A DNA stretch of 64,000 bases from Ectopseudomonas mendocina (lineage in GTDB: Bacteria; Pseudomonadota; Gammaproteobacteria; Pseudomonadales; Pseudomonadaceae). The stretch spans positions 1 through 64,000 of the forward strand of contig NZ_VRYE01000007.1 in assembly GCF_008041835.1 (NCBI RefSeq). The letters are read 5' to 3'. Positions 32,635 through 42,567 of the stretch are shown here, in pieces (position 1 is the stretch's first letter; each line of letters begins with the position of its first letter). A model generated the notes under the pieces. That model worked only from the letters and a program-made list of their open reading frames with translations, was not told where the DNA came from and searched no databases. The position numbers and the translations under genes were made by a program.

Positions 32635-32667
32635 GGCGGCAGGCCCCGTCCGCCCTGGCCTGCCGCC
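32635..32667. other. Perfect hairpin between glpE and prkA
   Basis: GGCGGCAGGCC (32635-32645) and GGCCTGCCGCC (32657-32667) make an 11-bp stem 10 bp after glpE, without a following U run, so it may be an mRNA 3'-end stabiliser or processing site. The remaining 240 bp to prkA contain no ORF; TTGACG near 32713 and a CTATTCT box nearby could be part of a stationary-phase promoter. Confidence 0.55.
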
Positions 32668-32907
32668 ACTTCCCGACGCACGGTAACATCCCGTTATCGT
32701 TGTTGTGCCCTTGACGCGCTGCAGAACGAACTATTCTCTTACTCAGGCCATCCCACTGAAGGTAGAGCCGGCCAACCGGCATCGGGCCATCGGTAACGAC
32801 TTTTAGGTTTGGGGGATTGTTCCCGACTTCTTTGGAGCCGGCGCCACCCAGCACCTGCACGCACGACCGATCCCGAGCCAGCTTTCAGCATCGAGCGAGG
32901 TGAAGTC

Positions 32908-34830
32908 ATGAGCATTTTCAGTCACTTCCAACAACGTTTCGAGGCGACCCGCCAGGAGGAGTACTCTCTGCAGGAGTACCTCGAACTGTGCAAGCAGGAT
33001 CGCAGCGCCTATGCCACTGCGGCCGAGCGTCTGCTGATGGCCATCGGTGAGCCCGAACTGCTGGACACCTCCAGCGACCCACGTCTGTCACGCATCTTCT
33101 CCAACAAGGTGATCCGCCGCTATCCGGCCTTCGCCGATTTCCATGGCATGGAAGAGTGCATCGACCAGATCGTTTCCTACCTCCGCCACGCGGCGCAGGG
33201 GCTGGAAGAGAAGAAGCAGATCCTCTACCTGCTGGGCCCGGTGGGCGGCGGTAAATCCTCGCTGGCTGAAAAGCTCAAGCAACTGATGGAGAAGGTGCCC
33301 TTCTATGCCATCAAGGGTTCACCGGTATTCGAGTCTCCGCTGGGGCTGTTCAACGCCACCGAAGACGGCGCCATTCTCGAAGAGGACTACGGTATCCCAC
33401 GGCGCTACCTCAGCTCGATCATGTCGCCCTGGGCGACCAAGCGCCTGCAGGAGTTCGGCGGCGACATCAGCCAGTTCCGCGTGGTCAAGCTGTATCCGTC
33501 GATCCTCAACCAGATCGCCGTGGCCAAGACCGAGCCGGGCGACGAGAACAACCAGGACATCTCCGCCCTGGTCGGCAAGGTGGATATCCGCAAACTGGAG
33601 GAATACCCGCAGAACGACGCCGACGCCTACAGTTACTCGGGCGCGCTGTGCCGGGCCAACCAGGGCCTGATGGAGTTCGTCGAGATGTTCAAGGCGCCCA
33701 TCAAGGTCCTGCACCCGTTGCTGACCGCTACCCAGGAGGGCAACTACAACAGCACCGAAGGCCTGGGGGCGATTCCCTACAGCGGCATCCTGCTGGCCCA
33801 CTCCAACGAATCGGAATGGCACAGCTTCCGCAACAACAAGAACAACGAAGCCTTCATCGACCGTATCTATATCGTCAAGGTGCCCTACTGCCTGCGCGTC
33901 ACCGATGAAATCCGCATCTACGACAAGCTGCTGATCAACAGCTCGCTGGCCAAGGCGCACTGCGCGCCGGACACCCTGAAGATGCTCGCCCAGTTCAGCG
34001 TACTGAGCCGCCTCAAGGAGCCGGAGAACTCCAACATCTACTCGAAGATGCGCGTCTACGACGGCGAGAACCTCAAGGATACCGATCCAAAAGCCAAGTC
34101 GATCCAGGAGTACCGAGACAGTGCCGGCGTGGACGAAGGCATGAACGGCCTGTCGACCCGCTTCGCCTTCAAGATTCTCTCCAAAGTGTTCAACTTCGAC
34201 CCGCACGAGGTGGCGGCCAACCCGGTGCACCTGCTCTACGTGCTGGAGCAGCAGATCGAGCAGGAGCAGTTCCCCGCCGAGGTACGCGAGCGCTACCTGC
34301 GCTATATCAAGGAATACCTGGCGCCGCGCTACATCGAGTTCATCGGCAAGGAAATCCAGACTGCCTATCTGGAGTCCTACAGCGAGTACGGGCAGAACAT
34401 CTTCGACCGCTACGTGCTGTATGCCGACTTCTGGATTCAGGATCAGGAATACCGCGACCCGGAAACGGGCGAAATCCTCAACCGCGTGGCGCTCAACGAG
34501 GAACTGGAGAAGATCGAGAAGCCGGCCGGCATCAGCAACCCGAAGGATTTCCGCAACGAGATCGTCAACTTCGTGCTGCGCGCCCGCGCCAACAACAATG
34601 GCAAGAACCCCACCTGGCTCAGTTACGAGAAGCTGCGCGTGGTGATCGAGAAGAAGATGTTCTCCAACACCGAGGACCTGCTCCCGGTCATCAGCTTCAA
34701 CGCCAAGGGCAGCAAGGAGGATCAGCAGAAACACAACGACTTCGTCAAACGCATGGTCGAGCGCGGCTACACCGAGAAGCAGGTGCGCCTGCTGTCGGAG
34801 TGGTACCTGCGCGTACGTAAATCGCAGTAA
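32908..34830 (+). CDS. prkA: PrkA-family serine protein kinase (YeaG)
   Basis: 640 residues, the normal length; ATG at 32908 (MSIFSHFQQRFE). An AAA+ domain with Walker A LLGPVGGGKSSLAEKL fills the N-terminal two thirds; the C-terminal third (about 400-630) is the PrkA domain related to cAMP-dependent kinases. In enterics YeaG, with YeaH, acts in nitrogen-starvation and stationary-phase physiology under RpoS and NtrC control. Here it heads the conserved prkA-yeaH-ycgB group. A CTATTCT box near 32735 resembles a sigmaS -10 element, which is suggestive only. Confidence 0.94.
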   Translation: MSIFSHFQQRFEATRQEEYSLQEYLELCKQDRSAYATAAERLLMAIGEPELLDTSSDPRLSRIFSNKVIRRYPAFADFHGMEECIDQIVSYLRHAAQGLEEKKQILYLLGPVGGGKSSLAEKLKQLMEKVPFYAIKGSPVFESPLGLFNATEDGAILEEDYGIPRRYLSSIMSPWATKRLQEFGGDISQFRVVKLYPSILNQIAVAKTEPGDENNQDISALVGKVDIRKLEEYPQNDADAYSYSGALCRANQGLMEFVEMFKAPIKVLHPLLTATQEGNYNSTEGLGAIPYSGILLAHSNESEWHSFRNNKNNEAFIDRIYIVKVPYCLRVTDEIRIYDKLLINSSLAKAHCAPDTLKMLAQFSVLSRLKEPENSNIYSKMRVYDGENLKDTDPKAKSIQEYRDSAGVDEGMNGLSTRFAFKILSKVFNFDPHEVAANPVHLLYVLEQQIEQEQFPAEVRERYLRYIKEYLAPRYIEFIGKEIQTAYLESYSEYGQNIFDRYVLYADFWIQDQEYRDPETGEILNRVALNEELEKIEKPAGISNPKDFRNEIVNFVLRARANNNGKNPTWLSYEKLRVVIEKKMFSNTEDLLPVISFNAKGSKEDQQKHNDFVKRMVERGYTEKQVRLLSEWYLRVRKSQ

Positions 34831-34914
34831 GCGGCCTCAGGCGACAGGCCGCAGGCTCCAGGCGAAAGCGCTTGCAGCCTGGGGCCTGAGGCCTGCAGCG
34901 CCCGGAGGGCTTGT

Positions 34915-36186
34915 ATGAGCTACGTGATCGACCGACGCCTCAACGGCAAAAACAAGAGTACGGTGAACCGCCAGCGCTTCCTGCGGCGTTACCGTGAACA
35001 CATCAAGAAGGCGGTGGAGGAAGCCGTCAGCCGGCGCTCCATTACCGACATGGAGCACGGCGAGCAGATCAGCATTCCCGGCCGTGATATCGACGAGCCG
35101 GTGCTGCACCATGGCCGCGGCGGCAAGCAGACCATCGTCCACCCCGGCAACAAGGAATTCACCGCCGGCGAGCGCATCCCCAGGCCGCAGGGTGGTGGCG
35201 GTGGGCGCGGCAGTGGCAAGGCGAGCAACTCCGGCGAAGGCATGGACGAGTTCGTCTTCCAGATCACCCAGGAGGAATTCCTCGACTTCATGTTCGAGGA
35301 CCTGGAGTTGCCCAATCTGGTCAAGCGCCACCTGACCGGTGCGGAAACCTTCAAGACCGTGCGCGCCGGTATCAGCAACGAGGGCAACCCTTCGCGCATC
35401 AACATCGTGCGTACGCTGCGCTCGGCGCACGCGCGGCGCATTGCCCTGTCCGGTTCCAGCCGCGCCAAGCTGCGCGAAGCCAAGGCCGAGCTGGAGCGCC
35501 TGCGCCGCGAAGAGCCGGACAACTTCGGCGATATCCAGGCCATCCAGGAGGAAATCGAACGCCTCAGCGCACGTATCCATCGTGTGCCGTTTCTCGACAC
35601 CTTCGACCTCAAGTACAACCTGCTGACCAAGCAGCCCAACCCAAGCTCCAAGGCGGTGATGTTCTGCCTGATGGACGTCTCCGGCTCGATGACCCAGGCC
35701 ACCAAGGATGTGGCCAAGCGCTTCTTCATCCTCCTGTACCTGTTCCTCAAACGGAACTACGACAAGATCGACGTGGTGTTCATCCGCCACCACACCAGTG
35801 CCAAGGAGGTGGACGAGGAGGAGTTCTTCTACTCCCGCGAGACCGGCGGCACCATCGTCTCCAGCGCCCTGAAGCTGATGCAGGAGGTGATGGCCGAGCG
35901 CTACCCGGTCAACGAATGGAATATCTATGCCGCCCAGGCATCGGACGGCGACAACTGGAACGATGACTCGCCGGTATGCCGGGATATCCTGATCAACCAG
36001 ATCATGCCGTTCGTGCAGTACTTCACCTACGTCGAGATCACCCCACGTGAGCACCAGGCGCTGTGGTTCGAGTACGAACAGGTGGCCGAGGCCTTCGCCG
36101 ACAGCTTCGCCCAGCAGCAACTGGTGTCCGCCGCGGACATCTACCCGGTGTTCCGCGAACTGTTCCAGCGCCGTCTGGTGAGTTGA
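34915..36186 (+). CDS. yeaH: YeaH/DUF444 von Willebrand-type protein
   Basis: 423 residues behind GGAGGG. A basic N-terminus ([24 protein letters not shown]) precedes a glycine-rich linker (about 95-105, [10 protein letters not shown]) and a coiled region; the C-terminal vWA domain has the MIDAS-like [13 protein letters not shown] and a distant [10 protein letters not shown]. Works with PrkA, probably as regulator or adaptor in stationary phase; molecular role unknown. The 84 bp before it hold imperfect GGCCTGAGG palindromes. Confidence 0.93.
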   Translation: MSYVIDRRLNGKNKSTVNRQRFLRRYREHIKKAVEEAVSRRSITDMEHGEQISIPGRDIDEPVLHHGRGGKQTIVHPGNKEFTAGERIPRPQGGGGGRGSGKASNSGEGMDEFVFQITQEEFLDFMFEDLELPNLVKRHLTGAETFKTVRAGISNEGNPSRINIVRTLRSAHARRIALSGSSRAKLREAKAELERLRREEPDNFGDIQAIQEEIERLSARIHRVPFLDTFDLKYNLLTKQPNPSSKAVMFCLMDVSGSMTQATKDVAKRFFILLYLFLKRNYDKIDVVFIRHHTSAKEVDEEEFFYSRETGGTIVSSALKLMQEVMAERYPVNEWNIYAAQASDGDNWNDDSPVCRDILINQIMPFVQYFTYVEITPREHQALWFEYEQVAEAFADSFAQQQLVSAADIYPVFRELFQRRLVS

Positions 36187-36195
36187 GGAGTTGCC

Positions 36196-37761
36196 ATGAG
36201 CGCCACCGCCAAGAAACGCCAACCGATCTCCACCGGCTCGGAATGGACCTTCGACCTGATTCGCCAATACGACAAGGAAATCGCGCGCATTGCCGAACGT
36301 TATGCGCTGGACACCTACCCCAACCAGATCGAAGTGATCACCGCCGAGCAGATGATGGATGCCTATGCCTCGGTCGGCATGCCGCTGGGCTATCACCACT
36401 GGTCGTACGGCAAGCACTTCCTCGCCACCGAAAAAGGCTACAAGCGCGGGCAGATGGGCCTGGCCTACGAAATCGTGATCAACTCCGATCCGTGCATCGC
36501 CTACCTGATGGAGGAGAACACCATCTGCATGCAGGCGCTGGTCATCGCCCATGCCTGCTATGGCCACAATAGCTTCTTCAAGGGTAATTACCTGTTCCGC
36601 ACCTGGACCGATGCCAGCTCGATCATCGACTACCTGGTGTTCGCCAAGCAGTACATCATGCAGTGCGAGGAGCGCTACGGCATCGATGCGGTTGAAGAGC
36701 TGCTCGACTCCTGCCACGCCCTGATGAATTACGGCGTCGGCCGTTACAAGCGCCCCTACCCCATTTCTGCCGAGGAAGAGCGACGCCGGCAGAAGGAGCG
36801 CGAAGAGCACCTACAGAAGCAGATCAACGACCTGTGGCGCACCATTCCCAAAAGTGCGGACAAGGGCGGCGAGAAGGACAGCAAGCGTTTCCCCGCCGAA
36901 CCGCAGGAAAACATCCTCTACTTCCTCGAAAAACACGCGCCGCTGCTGGAACCCTGGCAGCGCGAGGTGATCCGCATCGTGCGCAAGATCGCCCAGTACT
37001 TCTACCCGCAGCGCCAGACCCAGGTGATGAACGAAGGCTGGGCCACCTTCTGGCACTACACGCTAATGAACGACCTGTACGACGAAGGCCTGGTCACCGA
37101 CGGTTTCATGATGGAGTTCCTGCAGTCGCACACCAGCGTGGTCTACCAGCCACCGTTCGACAGCCCCTACTACAGCGGCATCAACCCCTATGCCCTGGGT
37201 TTTGCCATGTACCGCGACATCCGCCGTATCTGCGAAAACCCGACCGAAGAGGACAAACGCTGGTTCCCCGACATCGCCGGCAGCGACTGGCTGACCACCC
37301 TCAAGTTCGCCATGACCAGCTTCAAGGACGAGAGCTTCATCCTGCAGTTCCTCTCGCCCAAGGTGATTCGCGACTTCAAGCTGTTCGGCATCCTCGATGA
37401 CGACCAGAAGGACGAGCTGCTGGTGCCGGCCATCCATGACGAGTCCGGCTACCGCACCATCCGCGAGCTGCTCGCAGCGCAATACAACCTGGGCAACCGC
37501 GAACCCAACGTGCAGATATGGAACATCGACCGCCGTGGCGACCGCTCGCTGACCCTGCGCCACCAGCAGCACGACCGCAAACCACTGGGCGACTCCACTG
37601 GCGAGGTGCTCAAGCACCTGCATCGGCTGTGGGGCTTCGATATCCATCTGGAGGTGTGCCAGGGCGATCAGTTGATCACCACTCAGCATGTGCCACCGCG
37701 TGGCAGCTCGGAGGGCGAAAGCGACTACCCGAGGCTGGATCTGATAATCCCGCCGATTTGA
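36196..37761 (+). CDS. ycgB: SpoVR family protein (YcgB)
   Basis: 521 residues, GAGGAG ribosome site, 9 bp after yeaH. All-family blocks are present: WTFDLIRQYDKEIARIAERY, SYGKHFLATEKGYKRGQMGLAYEIVINSDPCIAYLMEENT, and FYPQRQTQVMNEGWATFWHY with a conserved His/Glu pair. Related to Bacillus SpoVR of spore cortex formation; in Gram-negatives it is a stationary-phase, sigmaS-dependent gene, recently linked with YeaG/YeaH. Enzymatic activity unknown. Confidence 0.94.
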   Translation: MSATAKKRQPISTGSEWTFDLIRQYDKEIARIAERYALDTYPNQIEVITAEQMMDAYASVGMPLGYHHWSYGKHFLATEKGYKRGQMGLAYEIVINSDPCIAYLMEENTICMQALVIAHACYGHNSFFKGNYLFRTWTDASSIIDYLVFAKQYIMQCEERYGIDAVEELLDSCHALMNYGVGRYKRPYPISAEEERRRQKEREEHLQKQINDLWRTIPKSADKGGEKDSKRFPAEPQENILYFLEKHAPLLEPWQREVIRIVRKIAQYFYPQRQTQVMNEGWATFWHYTLMNDLYDEGLVTDGFMMEFLQSHTSVVYQPPFDSPYYSGINPYALGFAMYRDIRRICENPTEEDKRWFPDIAGSDWLTTLKFAMTSFKDESFILQFLSPKVIRDFKLFGILDDDQKDELLVPAIHDESGYRTIRELLAAQYNLGNREPNVQIWNIDRRGDRSLTLRHQQHDRKPLGDSTGEVLKHLHRLWGFDIHLEVCQGDQLITTQHVPPRGSSEGESDYPRLDLIIPPI

Positions 37762-37818
37762 GCGCCTGCGCACCCGGCACGTTCTTCGGTATCCTCTGCG
37801 CTTCGTGGAGGAATACAC

Positions 37819-39039
37819 ATGCAGATCTACAAAGTCGGCGGCGCGGTGCGCGACCGCTTGCTTGGCCGCCCGGTCAGTGAAGTGGACTGGGTCGTGGTCG
37901 GCGCCAGTGCCGAACAGATGCTCGAACTCGGCTATCGCCCGGTAGGCGCTGACTTTCCGGTGTTTCTGCACCCGCAGACGAGCGAGGAATACGCGCTGGC
38001 CCGCACCGAACGCAAGAGCGGGCGCGGCTATGGCGGCTTTACCTTCCACGCCAGCCCCGATGTCACCCTGGAACAGGATCTGATCCGCCGCGACCTCACC
38101 GTCAACGCCATGGCCGAGGATGATCACGGCAACTTGATCGATCCCTACGGTGGCCAGCATGATCTTGAAGCCCGCATCCTGCGCCACGTTTCGCCGGCAT
38201 TCGCCGAAGATCCGCTGCGCGTACTACGCGTCGCCCGCTTTGCCGCCCGCTATGCGCCGCTCGGTTTCAGCGTCGCGCCCGAAACCCTGGCACTGATGCG
38301 TCAGTTGGCCGAATCCGGCGAGCTGACCCACCTCACCGCCGAACGCAGTTGGAAGGAAATCTCCCGCGCCCTGATGGAGCCGCGTCCAGACGTGTTCGTC
38401 CAGGTACTGCGCGACTGCGGCGCCCTGGCAGCCCTGCTGCCGGAAGTGGACGATCTGTTCGGCGTACCGCAACCGCAAACACACCACCCGGAGATCGATA
38501 CCGGCGTGCATGTGCTCAGCGTCCTGCGCCAATGTGCCGAGCACGACCAGCCGCTGAACGTGCGCTGGGCCTGCCTGCTGCATGACGTCGGCAAAGGCCT
38601 GACACCGGAAGCCGAGTGGCCACGGCATATCGCCCATGAGCACAAGGGGCTGCGCCTGATCCAGGCGATCAACGCGCGCTGCAAGGCGCCGCGTGACTGC
38701 GCCGAGCTGGCCATGCTGGTCGGTGAGTTTCATACCCACGGTCATCGCGCGCTGGAGTTGCGACCCTCGACACTACTGGAACTGCTGCAACGCTTCGACG
38801 TGTTCCGCCGCCCGCAGCGCTTCGTCGAATTCGTCGCCGCCTGCGAGATGGACGCGCGTGGCCGCCTGGGTCTGGAGCAGCGCGATTATCCACAAGCGGC
38901 TTACCTGCTCGGTGCTGCCGAAGTAGCACGGCAGGTGCCGGTCAAACCGCTCGTGGAGAAGGGATTCAAAGGGGCGGAGCTGGGCGAAGCGCTCAACCGC
39001 GAGCGCCTGCAAGCGCTCAAGATCTACAAGGACCAATAG
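37819..39039 (+). CDS. cca: Multifunctional CCA tRNA nucleotidyltransferase
   Basis: 406 residues behind GGAGG. Class II CCA-adding enzyme repairing tRNA 3' ends. The nucleotidyltransferase head has [22 protein letters not shown] (two catalytic Asp in EVDW region), [12 protein letters not shown] and the base-selecting [18 protein letters not shown]-terminal HD domain ([26 protein letters not shown]) gives phosphohydrolase activities found in gammaproteobacterial enzymes. Confidence 0.95.
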   Translation: MQIYKVGGAVRDRLLGRPVSEVDWVVVGASAEQMLELGYRPVGADFPVFLHPQTSEEYALARTERKSGRGYGGFTFHASPDVTLEQDLIRRDLTVNAMAEDDHGNLIDPYGGQHDLEARILRHVSPAFAEDPLRVLRVARFAARYAPLGFSVAPETLALMRQLAESGELTHLTAERSWKEISRALMEPRPDVFVQVLRDCGALAALLPEVDDLFGVPQPQTHHPEIDTGVHVLSVLRQCAEHDQPLNVRWACLLHDVGKGLTPEAEWPRHIAHEHKGLRLIQAINARCKAPRDCAELAMLVGEFHTHGHRALELRPSTLLELLQRFDVFRRPQRFVEFVAACEMDARGRLGLEQRDYPQAAYLLGAAEVARQVPVKPLVEKGFKGAELGEALNRERLQALKIYKDQ

Positions 39040-39044
39040 CCTTG

Positions 39045-39352
39045 TTGGCGCCGCGCAGCGAATCGTGGCCAGGCCGTAAATCTTTCTAAACGGCCACAAT
39101 CGCTTTCGCCCCGGGGCGGGGCTCTTACACCAATATGCGCCCTCCCTGTAGGAGCCGCGCCTCGCGGCGAATCTTGGCCAGGCCGCAAATCTTTCTAAAC
39201 GGCCACAATCGCTTTCGCCCCCGGGGCGGGGTTCCTACACCGATATGCGCCCTCCCTGTAGGAGCCGCGCCTCGCGGCGAATCGTGGCCAAGCCGCAAAT
39301 CTTTCTAAACGGCCACAATCGCTTTCGCCCCCGGGGCGGGGCTCCTGCACAG
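39045..39352. repeat. Three tandem 110-bp repeats (REP-type array)
   Basis: Fills the 374-bp gap between cca and folK. Copies start near 39045 (5' part degenerate), at 39148 and at 39258; the last two begin with GTAGGAGCCGCGCCTCGCGG and share CTTTCTAAACGGCCACAATC and a GGGGCGGGGCTCCTAC-like end. Each copy is itself bounded by inverted GTAGGAGC/GCTCCTAC words. No gene lies here. Confidence 0.9.
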
Positions 39353-39413
39353 GCGCGCGATCAAACAGAAACAGGCCGCAGCCCGGATGCAATCCAGGGC
39401 GATTTGAGGCCGC

Positions 39414-39947
39414 CTACGCAGGGCGCGCCTGCAGCAACTCTGGCGGCGTCAACTCGGTGCCACGCCACTGGAATGCCGCTGGCCACAACTGCTGATCGAT
39501 CTGCGCCGAGGCCCACAGCTCGGCGAACGAACGACCATCGACAGGGTGCTGCAGTTGCGGCGCCAGCAGCGCCAGCGGCCAGAGCACGAAGGCGTTCTTG
39601 AGAATCTCCGCGCGCGGCAGGATCAGGCCGTTGAAGTTGCCGACCTGCTCGCCAAACAGCAGCACATCGATATCCAGCGGCAAGCCCTTGCGATCCGGTG
39701 CATAGCGGCCATTGTCGGCCTCGATGAATTTCAGCCGGCGATCCAGCTCCAGCAGTGACAGCTCGGTATCGCCAACTACTACCAGATTGAAGAAGTTGCC
39801 GCTCTTGATGCCCACCGCATGGCTTTCGAACACCGGCGAACAGCGCATATCACTGAGCAGCCCCGCCAGTGCATCGAGGCCGGCAACGAGGTGTGGCTCA
39901 CGCTCGATATTGCTGCCAAGGCCGAGAAAGACACGAGTCAGAGACAT
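39414..39947 (-). CDS. folK: 2-amino-4-hydroxy-6-hydroxymethyldihydropteridine pyrophosphokinase
   Basis: 177 residues. It pyrophosphorylates 6-hydroxymethyl-dihydropterin for folate synthesis. Signature motifs are VFLGLGSNIERE, FFNLVVVGDT, the KFIEADNGR loop and RKGLPLDIDVLLFG with the two metal-binding Asp. Its start overlaps the folB stop by 10 bp, so folB-folK are coupled and act in consecutive steps. The C-terminal tail of about 20 residues is less conserved. Confidence 0.93.
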   Translation of the reverse strand: MSLTRVFLGLGSNIEREPHLVAGLDALAGLLSDMRCSPVFESHAVGIKSGNFFNLVVVGDTELSLLELDRRLKFIEADNGRYAPDRKGLPLDIDVLLFGEQVGNFNGLILPRAEILKNAFVLWPLALLAPQLQHPVDGRSFAELWASAQIDQQLWPAAFQWRGTELTPPELLQARPA

Positions 39948-40294
39948 CCGCGCTCGATCTCCACGCCCACGCCGCCGCGTGCGGCTGGCACTGCGCCGGG
40001 CTTGGTCAGCTTCAGACGCATCCAGGGAATGTTGAACTCGTCCATCAGGGTCTGCACCAGCCGTTCGGCGAAGGTCTCGACCAGGATGAACTGCGACTCG
40101 GCCGCAAAGGCCTGAATGCGCGTGGACACGCTGGCGTAGTCGAGTGCCAGGTTGAGGTCATCAGCGGCTGCGGCCGGACGATTATCCCAGGCCATCTGCA
40201 AGTCCAGACGCAGGCACTGGCGAATGTCGCGCTCCCAATCGTAGGCGCCGATCACCGTGTCGACTTCCAGCCCCTCGATAAATACTCTGTCCAC
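39938..40294 (-). CDS. folB: Dihydroneopterin aldolase
   Basis: 118 residues from a GTG behind GGAG; a longer frame to 40387 overlaps the divergent plsY and has no family similarity. It cleaves dihydroneopterin to the FolK substrate. Blocks DRVFIEGLEVDTVIGAYDWERD, the catalytic-Glu region and LVETFAERLVQTLMDEF are typical. Divergent from plsY with only 74 bp between starts. Confidence 0.93.
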   Translation of the reverse strand: MDRVFIEGLEVDTVIGAYDWERDIRQCLRLDLQMAWDNRPAAAADDLNLALDYASVSTRIQAFAAESQFILVETFAERLVQTLMDEFNIPWMRLKLTKPGAVPAARGGVGVEIERGCL

Positions 40295-40368
40295 CACACT
40301 CTCCGCGCCACGACAAGGGCGCTGCACCTCGTTAGAATCGGGCCACCCCATGCCCTGGAATGGCCACC

Positions 40369-40938
40369 ATGTTCTGGCTTCTGGCAATCCTTGCCTACCT
40401 GCTCGGTTCGCTGTCCTTCGCCATCCTGCTCAGCCGACTTGCCGGCGGGCCGGATCCGCGCGCCAGCGGCTCGGGCAACCCCGGCGCCACCAACATGCTG
40501 CGCGTCGCTGGCAAGAAGCTCGCCGTGATGACGCTGCTCGGCGACCTGCTCAAGGGCGTCCTGCCCATCCTGATCGCCAAGTTGTTCGGCCTCAGCCTGC
40601 ATCAGCAAGCCTGGATCGGTCTGGCGTCCGTCGTCGGCCACCTTTACCCGTTGTACTTCCGTTTTCGTGGCGGCAAGGGCGTCGCCACTGCCGCCGGCAT
40701 GCTGCTTGGTCTCTATCCGCCCGCCGCCTTGCTCGCCCTGGCCGCCTGGGCGCTGGTCTTTCTGCTGACCCGTACCAGTTCGCTGGCTTCGCTGATCGCG
40801 ACACCGCTGACGTTACCGCTGCTGGCCTGGCAACAACCGGCGGCCTTGTTACCGGCCTGCGTACTGACCGGGCTGATCGTCTGGCGGCACCGCAGCAACC
40901 TGCGTGATCTGTTCGCCGGCCGCGAGCGGCGCTTCTAA
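40369..40938 (+). CDS. plsY: Acyl-phosphate glycerol-3-phosphate acyltransferase
   Basis: 189 residues from the second ATG ([20 protein letters not shown]), the Pseudomonas length; an ATG three codons earlier is possible. Five membrane helices. The three cytoplasmic PlsY motifs are visible: [11 protein letters not shown], the [12 protein letters not shown] phosphate loop and the late TRTSSLASL segment. It acylates glycerol-3-phosphate with acyl-phosphate to start phospholipid synthesis. Convergent with tsaD. Confidence 0.93.
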   Translation: MFWLLAILAYLLGSLSFAILLSRLAGGPDPRASGSGNPGATNMLRVAGKKLAVMTLLGDLLKGVLPILIAKLFGLSLHQQAWIGLASVVGHLYPLYFRFRGGKGVATAAGMLLGLYPPAALLALAAWALVFLLTRTSSLASLIATPLTLPLLAWQQPAALLPACVLTGLIVWRHRSNLRDLFAGRERRF

Positions 40939-40992
40939 GCAGGCGCTCTCACCACAAATCGTGGCGCAAGCATGGCCCACGCGATAAACGAC

Positions 40993-42018
40993 TTAAATCG
41001 CCGGCAGCGACTCCATCGGCCAACGCGCCTGTACCTTGATCGCCAGATCCTCATGCTGCCCGGCCAGCAAGCGCTGGCAACCGGCGTAGGCGATCATCGC
41101 GCCATTGTCGGTGCAGAAACGTGGCCGTGCGTAGAACACCTTGCCTTTCATCTCACCCAACATCCGTTCCAGATGCTCGCGCAGCGCCTTGTTGGCACTC
41201 ACGCCACCGGCGATGACCAGGCTGTTCAACCCGCTCTGCTTGAGCGCGCGCTTGCACTTGATGGTCAAAGTCTCAACCACCGCCTGCTGGAAGGCCAGGG
41301 CGATGTCGCGACGGGCTTGGTCGAGGTCGTCATCGCTGTCACGGCATTGCTGCCAGGTATTCAGGGCGAAGGTCTTCAGACCGCTGAAACTGAAATCCAG
41401 CCCCGGACGGTCGGTCATCGGCCTGGGGAAGACGAAGCGTCCCGGCATCCCCTGTTCGGCCAGTTTGGCGATCTCCGGGCCGCCCGGATAATTCAGGCCC
41501 ATCAGCTTGGCCGTCTTGTCGAATGCTTCACCGGCCGCGTCGTCCAGCGATTCGCCGAGCAACTGGTACTGGCCGATGCCATCGACGCGCACCAGTTGGG
41601 TATGACCACCGGAGACCAGCAAGGCGACGAACGGAAAGGCCGGCGGCTGCTCTTCCAGCATCGGCGCCAGCAGATGACCTTCCATATGATGCACGCCCAC
41701 GGCCGGCACACCCCAGGCAAAGGCCAGCGCCTGCGCGCAGGAGGCGCCCACCAGCAGTGCGCCGACCAGTCCCGGCCCGGCCGTGTAGGCCAGGGCGTCG
41801 ATATCGCCGGGTTGTTTGCCCGCCTCATCCAGCACCTGGCGGATCAGTGGCAGCATGCGCTTGACGTGATCGCGAGAAGCCAACTCGGGCACCACGCCGC
41901 CATAAACGCGATGTAGGTCGATCTGGCTGAACAGGGCGTCGGCCAGCAGACCGCGCTCGCTGTCATACAGCGCGACGCCGGTTTCATCACAGGAGGTTTC
42001 CAATCCCAGTACGAGCAT
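40993..42018 (-). CDS. tsaD: tRNA N6-threonylcarbamoyladenosine synthase component TsaD
   Basis: 341 residues from [14 protein letters not shown]; the ORF extends eleven codons upstream without similarity. It transfers the threonylcarbamoyl group to A37 of ANN-decoding tRNAs, with TsaB and TsaE. Metal-binding His pair in [27 protein letters not shown] and [18 protein letters not shown] are as expected. Divergent from rpsU in the classic tsaD/rpsU-dnaG-rpoD arrangement. Confidence 0.96.
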   Translation of the reverse strand: MLVLGLETSCDETGVALYDSERGLLADALFSQIDLHRVYGGVVPELASRDHVKRMLPLIRQVLDEAGKQPGDIDALAYTAGPGLVGALLVGASCAQALAFAWGVPAVGVHHMEGHLLAPMLEEQPPAFPFVALLVSGGHTQLVRVDGIGQYQLLGESLDDAAGEAFDKTAKLMGLNYPGGPEIAKLAEQGMPGRFVFPRPMTDRPGLDFSFSGLKTFALNTWQQCRDSDDDLDQARRDIALAFQQAVVETLTIKCKRALKQSGLNSLVIAGGVSANKALREHLERMLGEMKGKVFYARPRFCTDNGAMIAYAGCQRLLAGQHEDLAIKVQARWPMESLPAI

Positions 42019-42221
42019 GGAGCTTGAGCCTTGATTTGCCGCGTGGAACAAAGGCGCGCATGATAAGCGCCGCCCGGCGGAGCGGCCAGCGCTTTTCGAT
42101 CAGAGGCCTTTGCATTCCTCGGCGCGAGGCGGTAACATCCGCAACCCTTGAAAACCGACGCATCCCGAGCCATCTGCCGGGCACGCGTTGAAACCGGTAA
42201 TTGAAGATAGGTACGACCTGG

Positions 42222-42437
42222 ATGCCAGCCGTCAAAGTTAAAGAGAACGAACCCTTCGACGTAGCCCTGCGTCGTTTCAAGCGCTCCTGCGAAAAAGCCG
42301 GTGTACTGGCTGAAGTTCGCAGCCGCGAATTCTACGAAAAGCCGACCGCCGAGCGTAAGCGCAAGGCCGCTGCCGCTGTTAAGCGTCACGCCAAGAAAGT
42401 GCAGCGCGAGCAGCGTCGCAGCGTTCGCCTGTACTAA
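42222..42437 (+). CDS. rpsU: 30S ribosomal protein S21
   Basis: 71 residues ([20 protein letters not shown]), the exact family length, very basic C-terminus. It helps mRNA recruitment on the 30S subunit. First gene of the rpsU-dnaG-rpoD operon; a strong hairpin after it would leave rpsU in excess over dnaG. The 200-bp divergent region to tsaD contains its promoter, which I could not place exactly. Confidence 0.97.
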   Translation: MPAVKVKENEPFDVALRRFKRSCEKAGVLAEVRSREFYEKPTAERKRKAAAAVKRHAKKVQREQRRSVRLY

Positions 42438-42457
42438 TCCGTACACGCAACGCCCGA

Positions 42458-42487
42458 ATGCCCGGTCTGTGCCGGGCATTGCTTTTT
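42458..42487 (+). terminator. Terminator/attenuator between rpsU and dnaG
   Basis: AATGCCCGG-tctgt-GCCGGGCATT stem and GCTTTTTC tail 20 bp after rpsU. In the enteric operon a terminator at this position lowers dnaG expression. Confidence 0.88.
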
Positions 42488-42567
42488 CAGGAACTCCGCC
42501 TCACCTCGGGTGAACAGCGGAGTTTTCTGCTTTCTGAGTGCCCACCCGGGCAGTATTCTGAGCGTCT

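Noticed and set aside
39045-39352. Possible CRISPR array between cca and folK
   Set aside because: The 110-bp period has no unique spacers and no short direct repeat; whole units are duplicated and contain inverted REP words.
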